DNA of 64,000 nt from Latrodectus hesperus (GCA_037975125.1 CM075862.1:12651125-12715124), one strand, 5' to 3'. Shown: positions 23,131 through 34,953, counted from the stretch's first letter. The notes: generated from the letters alone by a model not told the origin. Translations and numbers: made by a program.

Positions 23131-23750
23131 TTATAAAAACAATTTAAAGAAGGGTTAAAGAGCGATATGCTTCCGTTCCTGAAGCGAGCAAAGTTCCTGA
23201 ACATGGTCAGCTTAGTTAGAAAAAGCGAGTTCTAATAAGCATTCATTAAAATTAATTGCAAATGCTGTCATCAAAATTTCGAAATGACTCACAACCCATG
23301 TTATAAATTAGCCAGTGATCAAATGTACTGATGTAAGCGTCATTTCGTTCTCCGTACAGCCTTTCTCAGCTATCAACTAAAATTCAGTGAAATCACGGAA
23401 TGAAGATTTTATCTGTGTTTATAGAAAGCATAACAATTAAAAAAACCAGCCCTTATTTTGAAGTTATTTTACATCCAAAAATTGATGAGCAATAAATAAT
23501 GCATGATACTATTTCTTATAGTAAGCTTTCTTTACCATTCTGAGCGTGTTTTTGAAATTTCAACTACTTCCTTCGGTTTCTTATCTTAGTATTAGAATTC
23601 TCATTCCGAATTATTCATGAGCAAATCTATAAACTGTCTCGAATGCCTTTTGAAAGAAAGAGATTTGAATGTAATAAAAGTATTGCATGGATAGGGATGG
23701 CGTCCTCAAATGTATGAATACTTGAATTGTTTAAGGTATTCGGCTACATC
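23131..23750. other. No gene seen
   Basis: AT-rich, no recognised element. Confidence 0.5.
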
Positions 23751-23751
23751 C

Positions 23752-25060
23752 GAGCCAACTTTTTCTTAAAAATTAATTTTAATGTTCTTTTATCTTTTTT
23801 TAGATAAATTATGATACAAAAAATATAAAATTATTCAAAACTTTAATTACCATATACTTTTGTGAAATCCGTTATTTTCAGACAAATTTTAGTGAAATTT
23901 TAACGAAACAGCTATCATTCTACAGAAAATTGTATTGCATCCATCTCAATTTAATTCGTTCATCATCTTTATGTGACAATGTTCTTTGAAATGAAATATA
24001 CAATCTAAGAGAAATATGCAGCGATAAAGAAAATAGGGTTAAAAATATACAGAAATATGAATATTTTATGAAATTTTACTGAACATTTTTTAAAAAAAAT
24101 GGAGCTTTAAATGAAAAAAATTATTCATATATATCCAAACTTTTGTTCCTTAAAAGTTAATTCTAATATTCTTTTTATCTTGTTTTTAAATTAATTATGC
24201 TGTAATTAGTAAAATTTTAATTACATATAGCATACTTTTTGTGAAATTGGTTATTTTTTCTAGTAAATTTTAATAAAACGACCAACAATCTACGGAAAAT
24301 AGTGATGCATCAGTTTTAATTTAATTTAATTTAGGCATAAAGTTTATGTGACTATATATTCTTTGAAATGAAGCAAAATCTAATAAACATTTTGAGGGAT
24401 AAAGAAAATAGAGTTAAAAATACACAATAATATGGATATTTTACGAAATTTTAATGAACATTCCCTTTAAAAATAGCTGTAAATGGAAAAGTTTACGTAT
24501 ATTTAAAATTCCGCTTCATCTTATGGACAACAGCATTTAGAACATATAGGCCAAGTTTCATAGATCTTCGTTATTACTTGAGATCTCGTGCTAACAGGCA
24601 GGAATTTCGAGATTTTGTGAGAAAGTCATGAGAAAATCACCTTTAAAAAGTGATAGTTTTCTTGTGATAGCAACGATGTCGCCACTTCTTTTCCAATGTG
24701 TAAGCCAAATAACAGACTTATACTTACGGCTATCAATCAACAGATTATAGGAAAACATATAAATTTAAAAAATAGTAATAAAAATAAAATACTATTATTT
24801 ACCACTTCTGGTTTCAAAATGCAACTTTTTATTTCGTCTTTCAAAAGACTACGTATTTTAAAATTCCTGTAACTTATGTTCTATTTCACATACAGTAAAA
24901 CGTGAAACTACTTTGGAAACTGAAATGTTCTGAGTACAAGATTCGCGAATAATAATATATAATAAAAAAATGACATATGTAGTCGAAGATAAACTTTTCA
25001 ACGTAGATGAATTTCTTAAAAAAGGTTCGATTTTTAAAAAAACAAATTTTAATGTTTTTT
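23752..25060 (+). repeat. Repeat K, long copy with internal tandem duplication
   Basis: Interspersed AT-rich repeat found four times in the window. It starts with gagccaactttttc and carries gatagcaacgatgtcgccac and caatgtgtaagccaaataac, then accacttctggtttcaaaat and gaaactactttggaaactga. In this copy the first 380 or so bases occur twice in tandem (23760-24120 and 24145-24495), while the other copies have one unit. No coding potential, tRNA-like head or inverted ends were seen, so the class of element is unknown. Confidence 0.85.
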
Positions 25061-26106
25061 TTTCACAAAATGAATTTTTAGTTGTTTTAATTATCATACT
25101 TTTATCAATTGTTTTAGCTAAAAGTATGATTTAATTTCTTAAATGTAATATGAAATGGGACGTTATTTTAAACTTTAAATGTAATTAAAAGTCTCACAAT
25201 ATCATCACAAATAAATTATTTCAACGAATAGACCTTATGCCTAAAAATGTTTACATAAATTTCTTAAATTATGTATTAAGCACGAGTACACAATTCTTAA
25301 ATTTCCAAAACCATTTCTTGAAATAGTTATGAAAATAAATAGAACATAAATTTCGAACATCATTATTTTTCTTCGAATAAAAATTAGTTAATAAACAAAA
25401 ACTTGGTATTATTTTTGTAATGATATATCAAATGTAATTTTTACACCGTTATTGATAAATTTACTTCATACATTAAAAAGCAATTTTATTCAATGAAAAA
25501 CAAAATGAACAGCATTGAGCAATCATGTGAGCAATAGAAAACATCCATTCTTATGCATTTATTGCCACGCATTTTGCGGCGAAATAAAGATACGTTATCG
25601 GAGAGAAGAGGACAAATCTGATAACATACGAAATAGTGACTTTCTATTATCTCTTAAAAATAAGAAGGGATAAAAAAGTTTAAAAAAAAACATGCTGTCT
25701 GTGCCAGGAAAAAACATGTTTACAAGATTACAATGTGTGTATTAAACATAATTTTCGAATTTCATTTTACAGTTTTTATTTACATAAATTTCTTACATTT
25801 ACTAATTTTAAGGGACATTTTTCTATGTTAATTATGTATTGTGCATTTTAATTTTTATTTGTCATGATATTTTCAACAATGTTATAAAAATTTGGATAGT
25901 TTTTTTTTAATATTAATAAATTTCTTCTTTCAAAAATCGATAAGAAAATGTAGTTTTCTTCTTAAAATATCTAACTTTCTCCTTATTAATCATATTTGTT
26001 TTGTTTTTCTATTTTGTAATGTTGTGCCAGAAGAGTTCAGTATAGTTACTAAAACATTTTTTTATTTGTTTTGTAGCCATTATCTAAAACAAATTAGATT
26101 TTTTTA
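25061..26106. other. No gene seen; small stem-loop at 25093-25130
   Basis: AT-rich. 25093-25104 and 25119-25130 are perfect 12-base inverted repeats (atcatactttta) with a 14-base loop. Open frame 25892-26122 is low complexity. Confidence 0.5.
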
Positions 26107-26703
26107 CTCTGCTGGTCATTAAAATTATAACACCAGATAATCATTAATCATTTTGTGTAATAATTCTCTAATGAAAATGAATCAATATTAATTGATAGCA
26201 TAATTAATAATCATAATCATCCATTTTATGTAATAACTCTGTTACATTTCTCTACAGCACAATACATTTTATTTTAGAACCTCCTTATCATGTGAAAGAA
26301 AAATAGAGACTGGTATATGCCTTTGGGATGATTCGCACATGCCACTTGTTCTGATTTTAATAGGCACAGAGAATATTTGATTGTTGTTTTGGTCAGGATT
26401 ATCTCCAGACCTCTAACCACAAAAAAGCATCAAGTCATGAATTGCTGAAAGACTGTTATTGTCACTGGAGTGTGGCATTGATTCGAAGCAGCATAAAATG
26501 AGTTGCCTATTTTTATTATCTGAGACCAATTCAATCCAATGCTTAATTCTGCGAAACCGCAAATGTTTTTATTAATTTCGCACTTTTGGAGCTCCGAAAC
26601 TCTTGTAAATTTAATCATTTTGTCTTTGGCCTATACCGTTAAAGTAAAATGAATACATTTTATTTCCTTTTTTTCAAGGTTTAGCAATTTTAATGGGCAG
26701 CAG
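26107..26703. mobile_element. Decayed Tc1-like element with terminal repeats
   Basis: The ends ctctgctggtcattaaaatt and, on the minus strand, ctgctgcccattaaaattgc resemble the termini of the Tc1-like element at 7331-7691 (cactactggccattaaaatt). TA dinucleotides flank both (26105-26106, 26704-26705). The 597-bp interior gave no certain transposase match, so it is an old deletion derivative or MITE. Confidence 0.65.
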
Positions 26704-27114
26704 TAGGGTGCTCCACCTAAAAAGCTTGAATCTTCCATTGATGATTGAAGGTTCTCAACATGCTAATAACAAAAAACCGCTATATTTTAAGCCAATACAG
26801 ACATTGTACTTAAAATCGAAAGCAAACATTTTTACATATCAAATTTATCCTATCTGAAATTTATTTTTGTAAAAGAAATGGAAAATTATGCAAGTACTTG
26901 CATATCACTGTCTGTTACTTGTAAAAAATTATTACTTTAGTTAAAAAAAAACTTTTTTTTTTAAAAAAAAAAGACATAATATAGACATGCTTATCTTGCT
27001 AATTCGTTAATTACTTATATAAGATAAAAAGAATGGTGGCTTTACTTTTACTCTTTGCTTCTGTTTTATTTTTGTTAGTTTTACTTATTTTTATTATTTT
27101 ATTTCACAAATACC
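26704..27114. other. No gene seen
   Basis: AT-rich with T-rich and A-rich runs at 26940-26972. Confidence 0.5.
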
Positions 27115-27545
27115 GCTTAGACCATTAGTTGCCGGGGCCTCCAATATTTCTTGATACTGTCCTCATATTGAGGAAGTACGGTAAAGTTATTTAAATGCTC
27201 AAAAATCATTGATTGATTTGAGAAAAATAAAACACAGTTTAAAGAATCCGCCTCTATCTGTTTCTGTAGAGATGGAAATGCAAGCAGGTATGTCCTGTCA
27301 GTCCTCTCAATGGAGTCACTGCTGTCTTTATTGGAAAAGTGGGAACAGTTCTCTCCTTCCCCAGAATCTTTCATCTCCAATCCCTTGAATCATACCCTGT
27401 TTAAGAGTTTTTCTGAAGGTCAGGTTAATAAACAATTTAGTAATGCGAAAAGAGAGTGGACGAGATTTGTTGTTCTATCAAAGCTCTCTTCTTGGCCTGT
27501 GCATCAGCGTTATCTTTGACCATAATTCCACAGTGGACAGGAATT
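27115..27545 (-). pseudogene. LINE RNase H and C-terminus relic, minus strand
   Basis: The minus strand reads IPVHCGIMVKDNADAQAKK near 27540-27470, matching the RNase H motif WIP.HCGI.GNE.AD..AK. After several stops comes DSSDSIERTDRTYLLAFPSL, then FEHLNNFTVLPQYEDSIKKY and WRPRQLMV. This resembles the tail of such LINEs (R..TGH..L..HL... and ...T..HLL..C.......R..YW..R). It is distinct from the LINE at 44355 and heavily mutated. Confidence 0.65.
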
Positions 27546-28742
27546 CTTTAGAATAAAATTCTGACTTAATTTTTATTAAAATTATTTTTAAAAATATGAA
27601 AGAGAGCCTTGAATATACCACTTATTTTCTTGTTATTTTGTAACGACTATTACTTATATTTTAGAGTCAAGAAAAAAAAAACACATCTGATAAACATGGT
27701 ATCAAATTTATTTTGTCCATTACTTGTTAAAGACTTACTTATTTTGTCAAAAATATATCCAAATTATAATCCTTTATTCCTTAAAACACATTATAATAAA
27801 ATTGCAGATTTTGAAATTCCTTTTATACAAATAGAGCACGACGGAACACTAATAATGGTGGAATACCACCATTTTCCTCCCGTATGTTTTTTTTTCGACA
27901 TATAGCAAACATTTTCCTTGGAACTTCAAATCTGAGTGTTTTCCAATTGTTCTTTACTTGTTCTGGGGAAACCTAGTAATTGTGTTCACTTAATGCGAAG
28001 TGTTTGTGCGTGTTTTTTTTTTTTTGCAAAGTTCTTTTTATGCAAACTTTTAACATCTTCTTTGATTACAGACCATATAACAATGAAATTTTCATTTCCA
28101 TTTGTGCATCTAAGAGGAGCTGTTGCCATTCATGTCACATCTTAAAAGAATACAAATTTAATGTATGTTTAAAACTTTGTTCTTGACCTACAGCCAATGT
28201 TTATTGTAGAAACAGCTTTTTTTTCTTTTGTCTTTACATATTATTTTCCCTGAAAAGTGGAATATGGAAAATGTTCGAAAGAAATAAAAAGAGAATTTTC
28301 TGAAACAATTTATTTTTTTATTTTTGCAGCACATATCTTGTATGTATGAATAAGTATTATTTAAATCATTTTCTCATTTAAAAGACAATCTTGTCTTAAA
28401 AAATGTATAAAATCTTTTGAATTCTGCTTATAAGTTTCTTAAAATTCTGCTGAAAATAGTACTAACAAAAGTAAAACAATTTCAACAAAAACTAATTATT
28501 AATAAATTTTAAGTTATATGTATGCAGAGGAAATGCAATGCTATCTGTGTTTGGGTTCCTTACATACCGACATCTCTCCCTCTTTCTCTCCAAATCATCT
28601 TTAACTATATATGAAAAGTGTAATTTTTGATAATATATTGCAATTTGAGAAATTTATTTTGTAATTCTTAACCGCTCAAAGTTTACCAATATTGTGTAAT
28701 ACTGCCCATACCAGAGTTATTGATTCATATATATACACACAC
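27546..28742. other. No gene seen
   Basis: AT-rich. Open frames at 27609-27905 and 27936-28186 are low complexity (Phe, Leu, Tyr rich) with no recognised domain. A short CA run precedes 28743. Confidence 0.5.
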
Positions 28743-28906
28743 AATTAACCAAGCTGGTAGCCGAAAGGCTAGCGCTTTTCTTTCGGTTCAACATTTCGTG
28801 CGTTCAAATCTCACCTGGGGTTTGGGTGTTTGTAGTGGATTGCAATCCACTTGAAACCGTAGGTATTGGTCTAATAAACCCTCGTGTGCAAAAAACAAAC
28901 CGAACC
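28743..28906 (+). mobile_element. SINE-A, well-preserved copy
   Basis: tRNA-like head with A box (ctggtagccgaaaggctagc), tttcggttcaacatttcgtg and B box (cgttcaaatctcac). The body reads tttgggtgtttgtagtgg, tgcaatccacttgaaacc, and the 3' end is ccctcgtgtgcaaaaaac. Used as reference for the other A copies. RNA polymerase III transcription and LINE-driven copying are inferred from the general biology of tRNA-derived SINEs. Confidence 0.85.
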
Positions 28907-28952
28907 TCTATACCAATTAGAATCAATTTCGACAGTTGTAAGGTTTTAGAAG

Positions 28953-29123
28953 GTTTGACTGATGCTTTACGTTCACTTTTAGCACACAAGGGCTAATTGA
29001 ACCTGTTTTGTATAGTTCAAAACGGACTCCAAACATTTCGAAAATCGTGCTGTAGGTGGTATTCGAACATCCACGCTGTTGAATCGAAAACCAAAGTGCA
29101 ATGCGTTCAGCTGCCAGTTCAGA
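28953..29123 (-). mobile_element. SINE-A, minus strand, with target-site duplication
   Basis: Minus-strand copy with the 3' end at the left (agcacacaagggctaattga) and the tRNA-like head at the right (ctggcagctgaacgcattgc). Flanked by a 16-base direct repeat with one mismatch, tgtaaggttttagaag (28937-28952) and tgtaaagttttagaag (29124-29139), as expected of target-primed insertion. It lies tail to tail with the plus copy 46 bases to the left. Confidence 0.85.
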
Positions 29124-29139
29124 TGTAAAGTTTTAGAAG

Positions 29140-30107
29140 ATTGTGAGGACCGTCAAGAAAGGTTCTGAGGCATCCTAACTCTTAATTGAACATTAACTCA
29201 TGCGCTGTGCTTCATACCACATTAATATCACTTTTTTTAAACACTCTTATGAATGTTTAGGAAAAGGAATTGCCTTAAAAGTTTAGTAATTACAAAATAT
29301 CGGGGCGATAATTTTCCGCAATTATTAATTTAAAGTTTCACGAAGTTAGAAGATCTGACCTGAAATATAAAGGTCTGTGTGTGTGTGATCACATTTCTTA
29401 TGTAACTTAAATAATCCTATTGCAGAATTATATTTGACTCCAAAATCTGCAATGAAATATCAACGCTTCGCAATTTATAGCATGAAGATTATTAAGAAAG
29501 TATAGTCTGTCTTCAAAAATAGATTTTATATTTTAAAATCAGCTTTCATTTATCTGGAAGTTTATATTATCACGAGAGTCACCTTCTTCTTCTTAATGGG
29601 CTTGCGTACAGGCACCTCTGCTCGATAGCATTGAGAGTCACTTTACAATAACTAAACATATTTCAAAGATGACCTAGTAACAAATATCATATTTCAAAGA
29701 CCGGTTCTTTTACTTTACTTTTCCAGAGATTACAGCAATATTATCTCACATAGAGAAAGAAGTTTTGCTAAGTTAACTTTGAGTTATTATAGATATTTTG
29801 GCACCATTTTTTAAAACCCTATATACATATTTTCCGTGGTAATTTGTTAATGTATTTAAAGACAGCATTTATACTAATAGCAAATCATATCATTACGAGA
29901 GTTAAATATAGCTTTGATGAAACAATTTGATTTTCAGTAACTTTTAAATTAGAAATTAAGTGCAAACTTCTATTGAGACACGCATGTGGGACACCATAAA
30001 TCCCTATGCACTGTATAGTTGGCCAAGTATTATGTGTAAGTTCTTTTAAAATGCATTTTTGTTTTTGTTTTTCTGGGTGTGAGATTCCACGATTTAAGAG
30101 TCGGTCT
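29140..30107. other. No gene seen
   Basis: AT-rich. 29575-29645 has a short GC-balanced block between two copies of gagagtcac. A minus-strand frame there (SDSQCYRAEVPVRKPIKKKK) ends at a GTGACT that is only a weak donor. Confidence 0.4.
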
Positions 30108-30265
30108 GGGAACCAAATGATTGGCACTGTGGCTTTCACTTCAATAGTTCGTGCATTCAATTCGGACTTCAACCGTGAGAGTTTGTAGAAATTCGTAAAT
30201 TACCTGGAACAACTGATTCCTGCCGAATCAGTTCCAATGTGCAAAAAATGAAAGTAACGAGACTA
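30108..30265 (+). mobile_element. SINE-A copy, diverged
   Basis: Contains aatagttcgtgcattcaatt in place of the family caacatttcgtgcgttcaaa, then gtgagagtttgtag, gaatcagttccaatgtgcaa and an A run. The head upstream of 30120 is poorly preserved. Confidence 0.6.
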
Positions 30266-30373
30266 CTGTCATTTTTATTATGAGTTTGAGCTTCACAGTT
30301 TGAGTTTTCGTCACTTAAGACTTAAAAATCTCATGGAATAGGGTCCAATATATGAAATGCAGTGATCGGGTTT

Positions 30374-30632
30374 GAAGACCGGTGGCTTAGTGGTAGAGCT
30401 TCGCAAGCCCACGGTACAGATATTAGGTTCAATCCTTGGACTTTGCGAGGTTCTTTTAGTGGGTCGTTAACTGTGCAGCACCCAGCATGCTTGGGAACTA
30501 ACTATGAGAGTCGCATTAGATTGACCACCTAATCGGAACATCACACCCTAGGGTCTCTCGGTCAGGAAGACAGATATGGGTCCTGTAGGCCATGGCTCGC
30601 TCATTGTCTGTCATGCCACAATTTAATTTCAG
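30374..30632 (+). mobile_element. SINE-G, reference copy
   Basis: tRNA-like head with A box (tggcttagtggtagagct) and B box (aggttcaatccttgg). The body contains cagcatgcttgggaactaac, gattgaccacctaatcgg and accctagggtctctcgg, and the 3' end is atgccacaatttaatttc. The head resembles an Ala/Gly-type tRNA. Other copies: 21395-21690 and the fragment 35405-35476. Confidence 0.8.
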
Positions 30633-31194
30633 TAGTCAGTCTTATACGATAGAAATTTTCTAAATTGATATCAACAAAGAGTTGCTTTCTCAACGTTATA
30701 TTTACTGATTTTTAGATGTTTGAATGTGCATTTTCCTATTTTCTCTACAAAAATATAGATTTGAAACATTAAGGTAATGATTTACACAGCTTGATAAATA
30801 GTATTTCCTTAATCCATGGATTGGATTTTGTTTCAAATTCCTGAGAAAGGATAATGATCAGCATTCTGCTTTCTTTGATTGAACTTTAAATAGATTCTAG
30901 GCTCTTTTCCTTAATCCCTCCGACAAATCGCCGTTTGTTATTTACGATATGGCTTTTATGAAAACATTAATGCAAAACCCAAATCTTTCACAATAGTTAC
31001 AAAATACATATCTGTCAATACCATCCATATTTTGTGTGTCCATCGAAATCTTGTCCGAATAGAATTCAGAACACTGCTCAGAAGGAACTAAAATTCAAAC
31101 ACGATATGGTCGCTGGTTATTTTAGATGGAAACCTACGTTGTATTTTAAAATTTTATAATGAATTCTGATTGCGTTTGTGATTCATAAGCTGCC
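30633..31194. other. No gene seen
   Basis: AT-rich, no recognised element. Confidence 0.5.
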
Positions 31195-31372
31195 ATCGAG
31201 CAGAAGACTTCTCTCTAGTCACCCCCACAAATATCATTTCACTTGGAGGATAGTGGTACAAATCTTAAGTGCCGCAGCAGTCATTATTAAGCACAGTGGA
31301 TCTTCGGGAATAGAACTCATTACCTTTCTATAATGAGAGCGATGACTTTACCATAATATGCTAATCATAAAT
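31195..31372 (-). mobile_element. SINE-E fragment, minus strand
   Basis: Matches SINE-E: caaatatcatttcacttgg, ggatagtggt, then gggaatagaactcattacc (degraded B box on the minus strand) and ataatgagagcgatgacttt from the head. The distal 3' part is missing. Confidence 0.65.
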
Positions 31373-31461
31373 ACTACAGTTTTGCAGTTTATAGTTAACG
31401 TTAAATGTAGAAAGGAAAGATATTAAGAATCTATATGACTCATTTGTCACTCAACATCCAT

Positions 31462-31625
31462 TTTTTTTACACAAGAGCCAGTCTGCACAAGATCTACCAC
31501 TTAAGGTGGATTTCAAGCCAATAGGAACATTCAAATTCAAGGTGGGATTCGAACCCAAGAACTGCTGAACGGGAGGCAAAATCTCCAGCTGTATGACTAC
31601 CAGTTCGACACGAATTAGGGTAAAA
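31462..31625 (-). mobile_element. SINE-A copy, minus strand
   Basis: Minus strand has A-box-like ctggtagtcatacagctgg, B box tgggttcgaatcccacc, then ttggcttgaaatccacctta and the 3' end ggctcttgtgtaaaaaaa. One of the clearest B boxes in the family. Confidence 0.8.
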
Positions 31626-31953
31626 CTTATATCAGGATGTTCATCTCCCGCTGACTTATAATGTGAAGCACACATATTTCTCTTATAAACTTTAATTCAG
31701 TGTTCGCAGTTCGTTTATTTAACATTGATTTGAATCCCCTGGAAAACTTGAAGCCACCATAATGAAGGTGCGAGTAGTCTATTTTCCTTTTTTAAAACTG
31801 TCATCTATGTGTAACCCTGGTAATAGCGAAAGAATATTTCCAACATTGAATGCTTTTTCTTTCAAAATTCCTGCAGTGAATTTTTTTTTTTTGAGTAAAA
31901 TAACGGCAATTTATTTAAATTTTTGTTTAATGTTTTCTCTCCATTGTATCGTG

Positions 31954-32130
31954 ATTGAGTTGAGAGCCGAATGCTTAGCTCTCTTACCTTCATTTCGACA
32001 TTTCGAATCCCACCTCGGGCATAGATGTTTGCAGTGATTTGTAATCCATTTTAAATCATATGCCCTGGGCCTTATTCGAGTCCTCATTTGTTAAAGATAC
32101 CTTTGACGAGACATGCGAAACAAAACCAAA
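31954..32130 (+). mobile_element. SINE-A copy
   Basis: Head with gagagccgaatgcttagctc, then catttcgaatcccacctcg (B box), gggcatagatgtttgcagtg, atttgtaatccattttaaat and an A-rich end with aacaaaacc. Aligns along the full length with the family. Confidence 0.8.
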
Positions 32131-32913
32131 AGTTAATGACCAAAGATGCGACAAACGAAGGAAAAAAAAAACTCCATTTTATTTTGCATGTGCTTACACT
32201 TTTTCGAATGCATCACCGAAAGTATATGAATTGAGACGTGTATGAAAAAAATCAAAATTTCTATATTCAATAACTTCGTTATATAATAATTCTAATTATT
32301 AAATAAAATTTTCAGGGATTCAAAATCTCATACCAATCATACGGCTTCTCTAAACCACGTTTTCCATTAGTCTGCCAGTAATTAATAAACTATCTCATGA
32401 AAATATCTTTTTCAAAAATATATGATCTAAATTGTTTTTTCGTATGATTTCTGTGATATTTAATTTTAGAATTTATATTTCTACATTAAATTTTAATAAC
32501 GTACAAAAATGTTGATTATTTCTTTGTGTAATGCATGTAACAATTTATTCTTCTTTTGAAGTTTTACGGAAAAAATGTAATTTTTTTAACATTAAATTAA
32601 GCATGTGATTTGATGTGTACTATAGAGAAAATTAAATTTTTTTTGTATGGTAAATTAATAAAAGAAAACTGATATTATGCTTAAATATATAAAAAGGAAC
32701 CTTACAAGTAGGTGAAGTCATAAAAGAAGAATGAATAACAGAAAAAAATATTAGCCTATAAAACACGTAATTGCAAAAAGAAAATGAAGGATAAAACACA
32801 AGAGCGAAACAAAAGATGTCAGAAAAAAATGAGTGGCAAGAGTGATAGGCAAATAAAAATATAAGCACACAAATTATTTTAATTAAGGATTCCCTTTTGT
32901 TTCTTTCACATAC
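32131..32913. other. No gene seen
   Basis: AT-rich. Open frame 32632-32868 (minus) is hydrophobic low-complexity sequence with no recognised family. Confidence 0.5.
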
Positions 32914-32983
32914 AGGAGTACATCTACCAGGGAGACGAACCTATGTGCAAAATATGTATGTGCCCTTCCTCTTCTCGCCAAGC
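32914..32983. CDS. Candidate exon in GC-balanced island, strand unresolved
   Basis: Plus strand: a strong acceptor (ttttgtttctttcacatacag, ending at 32915) and a GTATGT donor at 32956 bound a 40-base exon reading EYIYQGDEPMCKI in one frame. Minus strand: acceptor ttattttccttcaag and donor GTATGT bound 32914-32983, with one open frame reading LARRGRAHTYFAHRFVSLVD plus VL. Both cannot be exons. Composition differs from the surrounding AT-rich DNA up to about 33110. The product is unknown. Confidence 0.2.
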
Positions 32984-33454
32984 CTTGAAGGAAAATAAAC
33001 ACATTTTGCCGCTGGCGTCCTCTCATTCAGCGCCACTTCTCTGAAAGTCTTATTAATTATGAAGAGATTTGGCGCCATATTTCCAAATTTCTTTCGGAGC
33101 GGCCATTTTTCATGGAATTAAGAGAGTGACTGTGTATTGTGCTCCGCATAAATATCCGCAATCAATTTATTTCACAGCTTACGGTTACAGTGAATTGATT
33201 TTTCAGAATGAATATATTTGTGATAACTATTTCAACGTATGTTCAGAAATTATAATATAAAGTGGTTGAACGCGGGATACCTTAAATTTTCACGAATCAT
33301 AATATAAAAATTAATTTCAATTTTAATGGAAGATTTCTGATTTTTTACACACACCAGATGGAAAACAATAAGGAATGGAAAAAAGTTCAATAATCGAGTA
33401 ACGGAAGTATAATTTAAAATTATATTAAACAAAAATATATTTAATGTATCCGTC
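32984..33454. other. No gene supported
   Basis: 32984-33170 continues the GC-balanced island (open frame 33069-33260, unrecognised), then AT-rich sequence follows. Confidence 0.45.
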
Positions 33455-34105
33455 TACTTTCAATTTAAGATTTTCTTGAAAATAAATTTTAATTTTCTTT
33501 CATCTTGTTTTTAGATAAATTCTAATGCATAAACATAAAATTAAACATTTTTTTAATTATATTTAGCATGCTTTTTGTGGAATTGGTTATTTTCTGGAAA
33601 AGTTCAGTGAAATTTTAACAAAATGGGTAACACTCAACAGAATATTGTTATGCATCCATCTTAATTTAATTTTAAAATATATATATAATCTTCATTATAA
33701 CTTAAAATATCGTGTTAACGAGATTTGTAGATTTTGTGAAAAACGAATTCATGAGAAAATCACCTTTAAAGTGATGTTTCGCTTGTGATAGCAATAACTT
33801 TGCTACTTCTTTCCGAATGTATAAGCCAAATAACAGACTCATGGTTATTAATCAGTACATGATAGGAAAAGATAAGTTTAAATAATCTATTTAACCACTT
33901 CCGGTTTCAAAATGCAACATCTTGTTTTTCGTTTTTCAAAATAGTAATTAAGTATTTTAAAAAAAACTGTAACTTAATTTTTTTTTCAATATACAAGAAA
34001 ACAAGAAACTACTTTGGAAACTCAAGTTCTGAGTATTAGATTCATAAATAAAAAAAATTGACAAATGTAGTCGAAAATCAACTTTTCAACTTAGGCGGAT
34101 TCCCT
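33455..34105 (+). repeat. Repeat K copy
   Basis: Aligns with 23752-25060 but has only one upstream unit. Shared blocks are ggaattggttattttctgg, cgtgttaacgagatttgtag, atgagaaaatcaccttta, gtataagccaaataacagac, cacttccggtttcaaaatgc and gaaactactttggaaactca. Confidence 0.85.
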
Positions 34106-34445
34106 AACAATAGATTTTTTTTTTTAAGAATTTTTAATGTTTAAAAAAATTATATTAAGAATATTTTAAATTTCTTAGTGATACTATGTTTGCGTTTTAA
34201 AGAAAAATTATTTCTAGGAACATTGGTAAATCCATGTTCAATTAATTTAATCCGTATTCATTAGAATAACTGAAATTAACTCATTATTTGTCCTCGAAAA
34301 TATTTAAAATAATGTTGCTAATGAGAATGTAAATTAAACAGAATGACGATGCTGACACAAGGAAACAGTTGCATATCCTGTTGCATCTCATTGTATAATA
34401 TAAATATAACACAAAATTATCTCATACTTAGTACAAAATAAAGTT
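34106..34445. other. No gene seen
   Basis: AT-rich. Ends in the left target-site duplication of the SINE-B (34433-34445). Confidence 0.5.
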
Positions 34446-34722
34446 CATTCATTCATTGTCGGGTGCCAGCTAGGCTGGCAACATGGGGTGCGCTGCTCCA
34501 CTTTTCCAACTGAACCGTAATTTGGTGCTGAGTCTGACTTCCTCATTACACACATGCCATAGGGATCCGTTTATAGGGTAGGCAACCATTCACACCTCAT
34601 TCATACAAGGAAAAGATAAAGACAGGATAGATAGAGAAAGTACATCCATGCACGAACCGGGATTCGAACCCAACCTCCTTATCCGTAGTCAGGCACACTG
34701 ACCACTAGACAAGTTGGTCGGC
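34446..34722 (-). mobile_element. SINE-B, minus strand, perfect 13-bp target-site duplication
   Basis: Minus strand: tRNA-like head with A box (cttgtctagtggtcagtgtg) and B box (gggttcgaatcccggttcg), tccatgcacgaacc in reverse, tctatcctgtctttatcttt, cctaccctataaacgg, then the 3' hairpin-like gccagctaggctggc. Flanked by acaaaataaagtt at 34433-34445 and 34723-34735. The 3' tail here is a gaat repeat rather than aac. Confidence 0.92.
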
Positions 34723-34874
34723 ACAAAATAAAGTTAGAAACACACAAATAATTTATATTTTTAATGTAAAATTCTAGAAATATTTAAAAATTATTCTTGC
34801 AAATTTTCTTGGAAACTTGTTTTGAAAATTTTTTATAGGAGATTTTGCCTTCTATTTTACATACATACACACTC

Positions 34875-34875
<1 letters not shown>
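34723..34875. other. No gene seen
   Basis: Starts with the right target-site duplication of the SINE-B, then AT-rich sequence. Confidence 0.5.

Positions 34876-34950
<75 letters not shown>
34876..34950. repeat. (TA)n microsatellite
   Basis: Perfect TA array of about 75 bases whose right edge abuts a truncated repeat K copy. Confidence 0.97.

Positions 34951-34953
<3 letters not shown>

Noticed and set aside
27609..28186. Three overlapping open frames of 68-98 codons
   Set aside because: Composition is Phe/Leu/Tyr/Ile-rich as expected from random T-rich DNA; no domain or splice context.
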